From Maricaulis alexandrii (GTDB taxonomy: Bacteria; Pseudomonadota; Alphaproteobacteria; Caulobacterales; Maricaulaceae), in NCBI RefSeq assembly GCF_005871165.1, contig NZ_SWKP01000010.1, forward strand, positions 111,221 through 175,220: a DNA stretch of 64,000 nucleotides. Reading direction: 5' to 3'. The notes beneath the pieces are model-generated. The model saw only the letters and a program-made list of their open reading frames with translations. It was not told the origin of the DNA and did not search any database. The translations under genes and the position numbers were made by a program. Below, in pieces: positions 62,049-64,000 of the stretch (the stretch's first letter is position 1; every line of letters starts with the position of its first letter).

Positions 62049-62666
62049 ATGAGTGACAATGCGGAGCAGCGCGGGCTGATCAGCGCGCTGGAAATCATCG
62101 CGAACGAGGCGCCCGAGGACGGGCTGAGCCTGGGCGAGTTCGTGGATGCACTGGGCGAGCGCGCCTTCGGCATCATCCTGTTCGCCATGGCCCTGCCGGT
62201 CTCCATACCCTTTCTCTACGGCGTCCCGCAGATCATGTCCCTGCCCATGATGGCGCTGGCCGCCCAGATGGCGATGGGTCGGGACGAGCCCTGGCTGCCC
62301 TCCCAGTTCAAATCGCGCAATCTGGGCAAGGCCTCGCTGGTCTCGATGGCCCGCGGCGGCCGCAAATGGTTCGGCTGGCTGGAAGCCCTGTCCCGTCCGC
62401 GCCTGCACTTTCTGTCCGGCCCGTCCATGGAGCGGGTGATCGGCGTGATCTTCCTGGCCTTCTGCGCCTCCATCATGCTGCCCCTTCCGCTGACCAATTC
62501 CATTCCCGGCATTGCCCTGGCGATTGCTGCGCTGGGCCTGCTCAGCCGCGACGGCCTGCTGATCCTCGGCGGCCTGATCATGGGCCTGATCTGGATCACG
62601 CTCTTGTTTGTTTTCGGCGCTGCCCTGATCGATGTAATCAAGGGGCTCCTGACCTCCGCCCTGTGA
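62049..62666 (+). CDS. ExoD-like exopolysaccharide synthesis protein
   Basis: The 205-residue protein has the ExoD pattern: ISALEIIANEAPEDGLSLGEFVDALGERAFGIILF in blocks, GVPQIMSLPMMALAAQMAMG and the later SFLPLTN-like IMLPLPLTNSIPGIALA. Four membrane helices are visible. ExoD is needed for exopolysaccharide and alkali tolerance in rhizobia. The gene lies after tRNA-Leu, which is divergent. Confidence 0.87.
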   Translation: MSDNAEQRGLISALEIIANEAPEDGLSLGEFVDALGERAFGIILFAMALPVSIPFLYGVPQIMSLPMMALAAQMAMGRDEPWLPSQFKSRNLGKASLVSMARGGRKWFGWLEALSRPRLHFLSGPSMERVIGVIFLAFCASIMLPLPLTNSIPGIALAIAALGLLSRDGLLILGGLIMGLIWITLLFVFGAALIDVIKGLLTSAL

Positions 62667-62734
62667 CCGGGGAGCGATTTGACGCAGTGTCGCGCCACGC
62701 CGCTTCCGGCAAAGATAGAGTTCAAGTGTAGCCC

Positions 62735-63265
62735 ATGACCGGACTGATGACCCCGATCCTGACCCAGTTTCCCATCACCCGCTGGCCGCTCCTGATGGCC
62801 GGTGTCTCGCTCGCCCTGCTGCTGGGAGCCTGGGGCTTCCAGTATATCGGCCATTATGACCCCTGCGCGCTGTGCTACGACCAGCGCCATATCCACATGG
62901 CGGTGATCGCGCTGGGCCTGGCCAGCGGTGTGGCCCTCGGCCTTCGCCCCGAACTGGCGCGTTTTGCACCCTGGGTGATCCTGGCGATCGCGGCCGTGCT
63001 GGTCTATTCGGCCGGCTTCGCCTTCTGGCATGCCGGCATCGAGTATGACTGGTGGGCCGGTCCGGAGACCTGCACCGCCACCGGTGGCGCCTCGGTCTCC
63101 GTGACCGATGTCCTCGCCGCCCTGGACGGCAATCGCCCGGTCGTGCAGTGCGATGAAGCTGCCTGGACCCTGTTCGGCATTTCCATGGCTGGCTATAACG
63201 GCCTCATCTCCGCCGCGATGGCGATCGTGTCGATCTGCGTCGGCGTCCAGGGATTGCGCAAATGA
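62735..63265 (+). CDS. dsbB: DsbB-like disulfide bond formation protein
   Basis: The 176-residue protein has four membrane helices and the redox motif PCALCYDQR in the first periplasmic loop; a second Cys pair (ETCTATGG and VVQCDEAAW) lies in the second periplasmic loop, as in DsbB. It should reoxidise a DsbA partner and pass electrons to ubiquinone. ATG 62735 is used; ATG 62747 is possible. It overlaps coq7 by 4 bases, an operon with a quinone-synthesis gene. Confidence 0.92.
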   Translation: MTGLMTPILTQFPITRWPLLMAGVSLALLLGAWGFQYIGHYDPCALCYDQRHIHMAVIALGLASGVALGLRPELARFAPWVILAIAAVLVYSAGFAFWHAGIEYDWWAGPETCTATGGASVSVTDVLAALDGNRPVVQCDEAAWTLFGISMAGYNGLISAAMAIVSICVGVQGLRK

Positions 63266-63849
63266 GCCTGCCCAAACCGTCCAGCGATACCCGCACCCGT
63301 CCGCCCATGCCCGGCCAGCGCCGCAAGACGCGCCGGGTCGAGGAAATGGTCCGGGTCGACCATGCCGGGGAATACGGTGCCGTGGCGATCTATCAGGGCC
63401 AGCGCGCCGTTTTTGCGGCCCTGCCGCACAAGGCACGCATCGCGGCCCAGCTGGAAAAGATGGAAGCGGACGAACAGCATCATCTGGATGCCTTCGACCA
63501 GCTGATCTTCGAAAAGAACACCCGGCCGACCCTTCTGGCCCCGGTCTGGAACATCGCCGGCCATGCGCTGGGCACCGCCACCGCCCTGATGGGCGAAAAG
63601 GCGGCCCATGCCTGCACCGAAGCCGTGGAGACCGTGATCGAGCGGCATTATGCCGGCCAGATCGAGGAATTGCGCGCCATGGGCGAGGATGAGCTGGCCG
63701 ACCAGTTCGACATTTTCCGCGAGGAAGAAGTCGCCCATCGCGACCTCGCCGTCGAGGAAGGCGCCAAGGAAACGCCCGGCTACACCCTCCTCTCCGCCGC
63801 CATCAAGACCGGCTGCAAGATCGCCATCAAAGTGTCTGAGCGGGTTTAG
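63262..63849 (+). CDS. coq7: Demethoxyubiquinone hydroxylase Coq7
   Basis: The 195-residue di-iron enzyme has the repeated Glu/His ligands: Glu in DHAGEYGAV, EADEQHH, an ETVIERHY helix and REEEVAHRD. It hydroxylates the last ring carbon of ubiquinone at the membrane. It is coupled to dsbB, which uses ubiquinone as electron acceptor. Confidence 0.95.
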   Translation: MSLPKPSSDTRTRPPMPGQRRKTRRVEEMVRVDHAGEYGAVAIYQGQRAVFAALPHKARIAAQLEKMEADEQHHLDAFDQLIFEKNTRPTLLAPVWNIAGHALGTATALMGEKAAHACTEAVETVIERHYAGQIEELRAMGEDELADQFDIFREEEVAHRDLAVEEGAKETPGYTLLSAAIKTGCKIAIKVSERV

Positions 63850-63853
63850 GATA

Positions 63854-63882
63854 CCCCCTCATCCGCCCCTTCGGGGCACCTT
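63854..63882. repeat. Partial copy of the dispersed repeat
   Basis: CCCCTCATCCGCCCCTTCGG followed by GGCACCTT matches the internal part of the two full copies at 31990 and 54664, with the GCCCC-TTC-GGGGC hairpin changed in both arms. It lies right after coq7 and may serve as its terminator. Confidence 0.6.
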
Positions 63883-63906
63883 GTATGTGAGTTGGGTGCT
63901 AGATTG

Positions 63907-63953
63907 GGCTGTCTTCCGGGACAGCCTGTCTGGCGCACCACCGCCAGACAGGC
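63907..63953 (+). terminator. Two overlapping, mutually exclusive hairpins after coq7
   Basis: GGCTGTC (63907-63913) pairs with GACAGCC (63920-63926), and GCCTGTCTGGCG (63924-63935) pairs perfectly with CGCCAGACAGGC (63942-63953). They share 63924-63926, so only one can form fully. No long T-tract follows; a smaller GGGCT-TTTG-AGCCC hairpin lies at 63982-63995. Confidence 0.5.
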
Positions 63954-64000
63954 TTGGCGTCGGACGGGTCGTGGGCACCTTGGGCTTTTGAGCCCGTGGA

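Overview
The window is GC-rich, densely packed bacterial chromosome from an aerobic alphaproteobacterium. CarD, an RpoH-type sigma factor, FdxA, a Coq7 ubiquinone hydroxylase, the BolA / J-domain / CobS / CobT neighbourhood, the rpmB - DUF3108 - SUV3-like helicase - S4 protein - TerB - fdxA - carD - rpoH run, and the xerD/accA next to aroK/aroB arrangement are all typical of Caulobacterales/Maricaulales. A Maricaulis- or Hyphomonas-like marine stalked/flagellated organism is the best inference; no rRNA is present to confirm it. No insertion sequence, transposase, prophage or CRISPR array was found.

Layout. 1-4.5 kb: tail of an unknown protein, a gamma-glutamylcyclotransferase-like protein, a class V aminotransferase divergent from an Lrp/AsnC regulator with a palindromic operator between them, and an MFS transporter. 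4.8-8.9 kb: a DJ-1/PfpI-like protein lacking the nucleophile, an outer-membrane porin, a transmembrane chemoreceptor and tRNA-Arg(ACG). 9-12.9 kb: P1-family peptidase, lipoprotein gamma-glutamyltransferase and accA. 12.9-18.7 kb: xerD, an exported helical protein and a small membrane protein on the minus strand, divergent from aroK-aroB-CorC/CNNM. 18.7-23.3 kb: a DUF3313-like lipoprotein, bolA, a J-domain protein, a double-PAS soluble chemoreceptor and cobS.

23.3-29.5 kb is accessory. It holds an arsenic operon (arsR, arsI/cadI-like, acr3) with two matching ArsR-type operators; a copper operon (TolC-like lipoprotein, CopA-like multicopper oxidase, CusF-like protein) under a divergent CsoR repressor with its own palindrome; and an orphan flagellin. 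It separates cobS from cobT (29.7-31.6 kb). A 600-base non-coding stretch with strong secondary structure and a dispersed repeat follows.

32.2-41.1 kb: an amidohydrolase lipoprotein, then the housekeeping run from rpmB to rpoH. 41.3-54.6 kb: a nuclease-fold lipoprotein, a chemoreceptor reduced to its signalling tip, an HCCA-isomerase-like protein, a 1,685-residue autotransporter divergent from a LytS/LytTR two-component pair, tRNA-Arg(CCT), a DUF418 protein, PgeF and an AmpD-like amidase. 54.8-64 kb: SelO, an HSL-type esterase, small unknowns, DUF924, an acyl-CoA synthetase, a tandemly duplicated DUF417 protein, tRNA-Leu(CAA), ExoD, DsbB and Coq7.

The intergenic regions carry at least three families of short dispersed palindromic repeats: a ~138 bp two-hairpin element, a 51 bp element whose stem shows compensatory changes, and a repeat placed directly downstream of two tRNA genes. 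Most coding calls come from protein motifs read by eye; gene symbols are given only where the family is clear.
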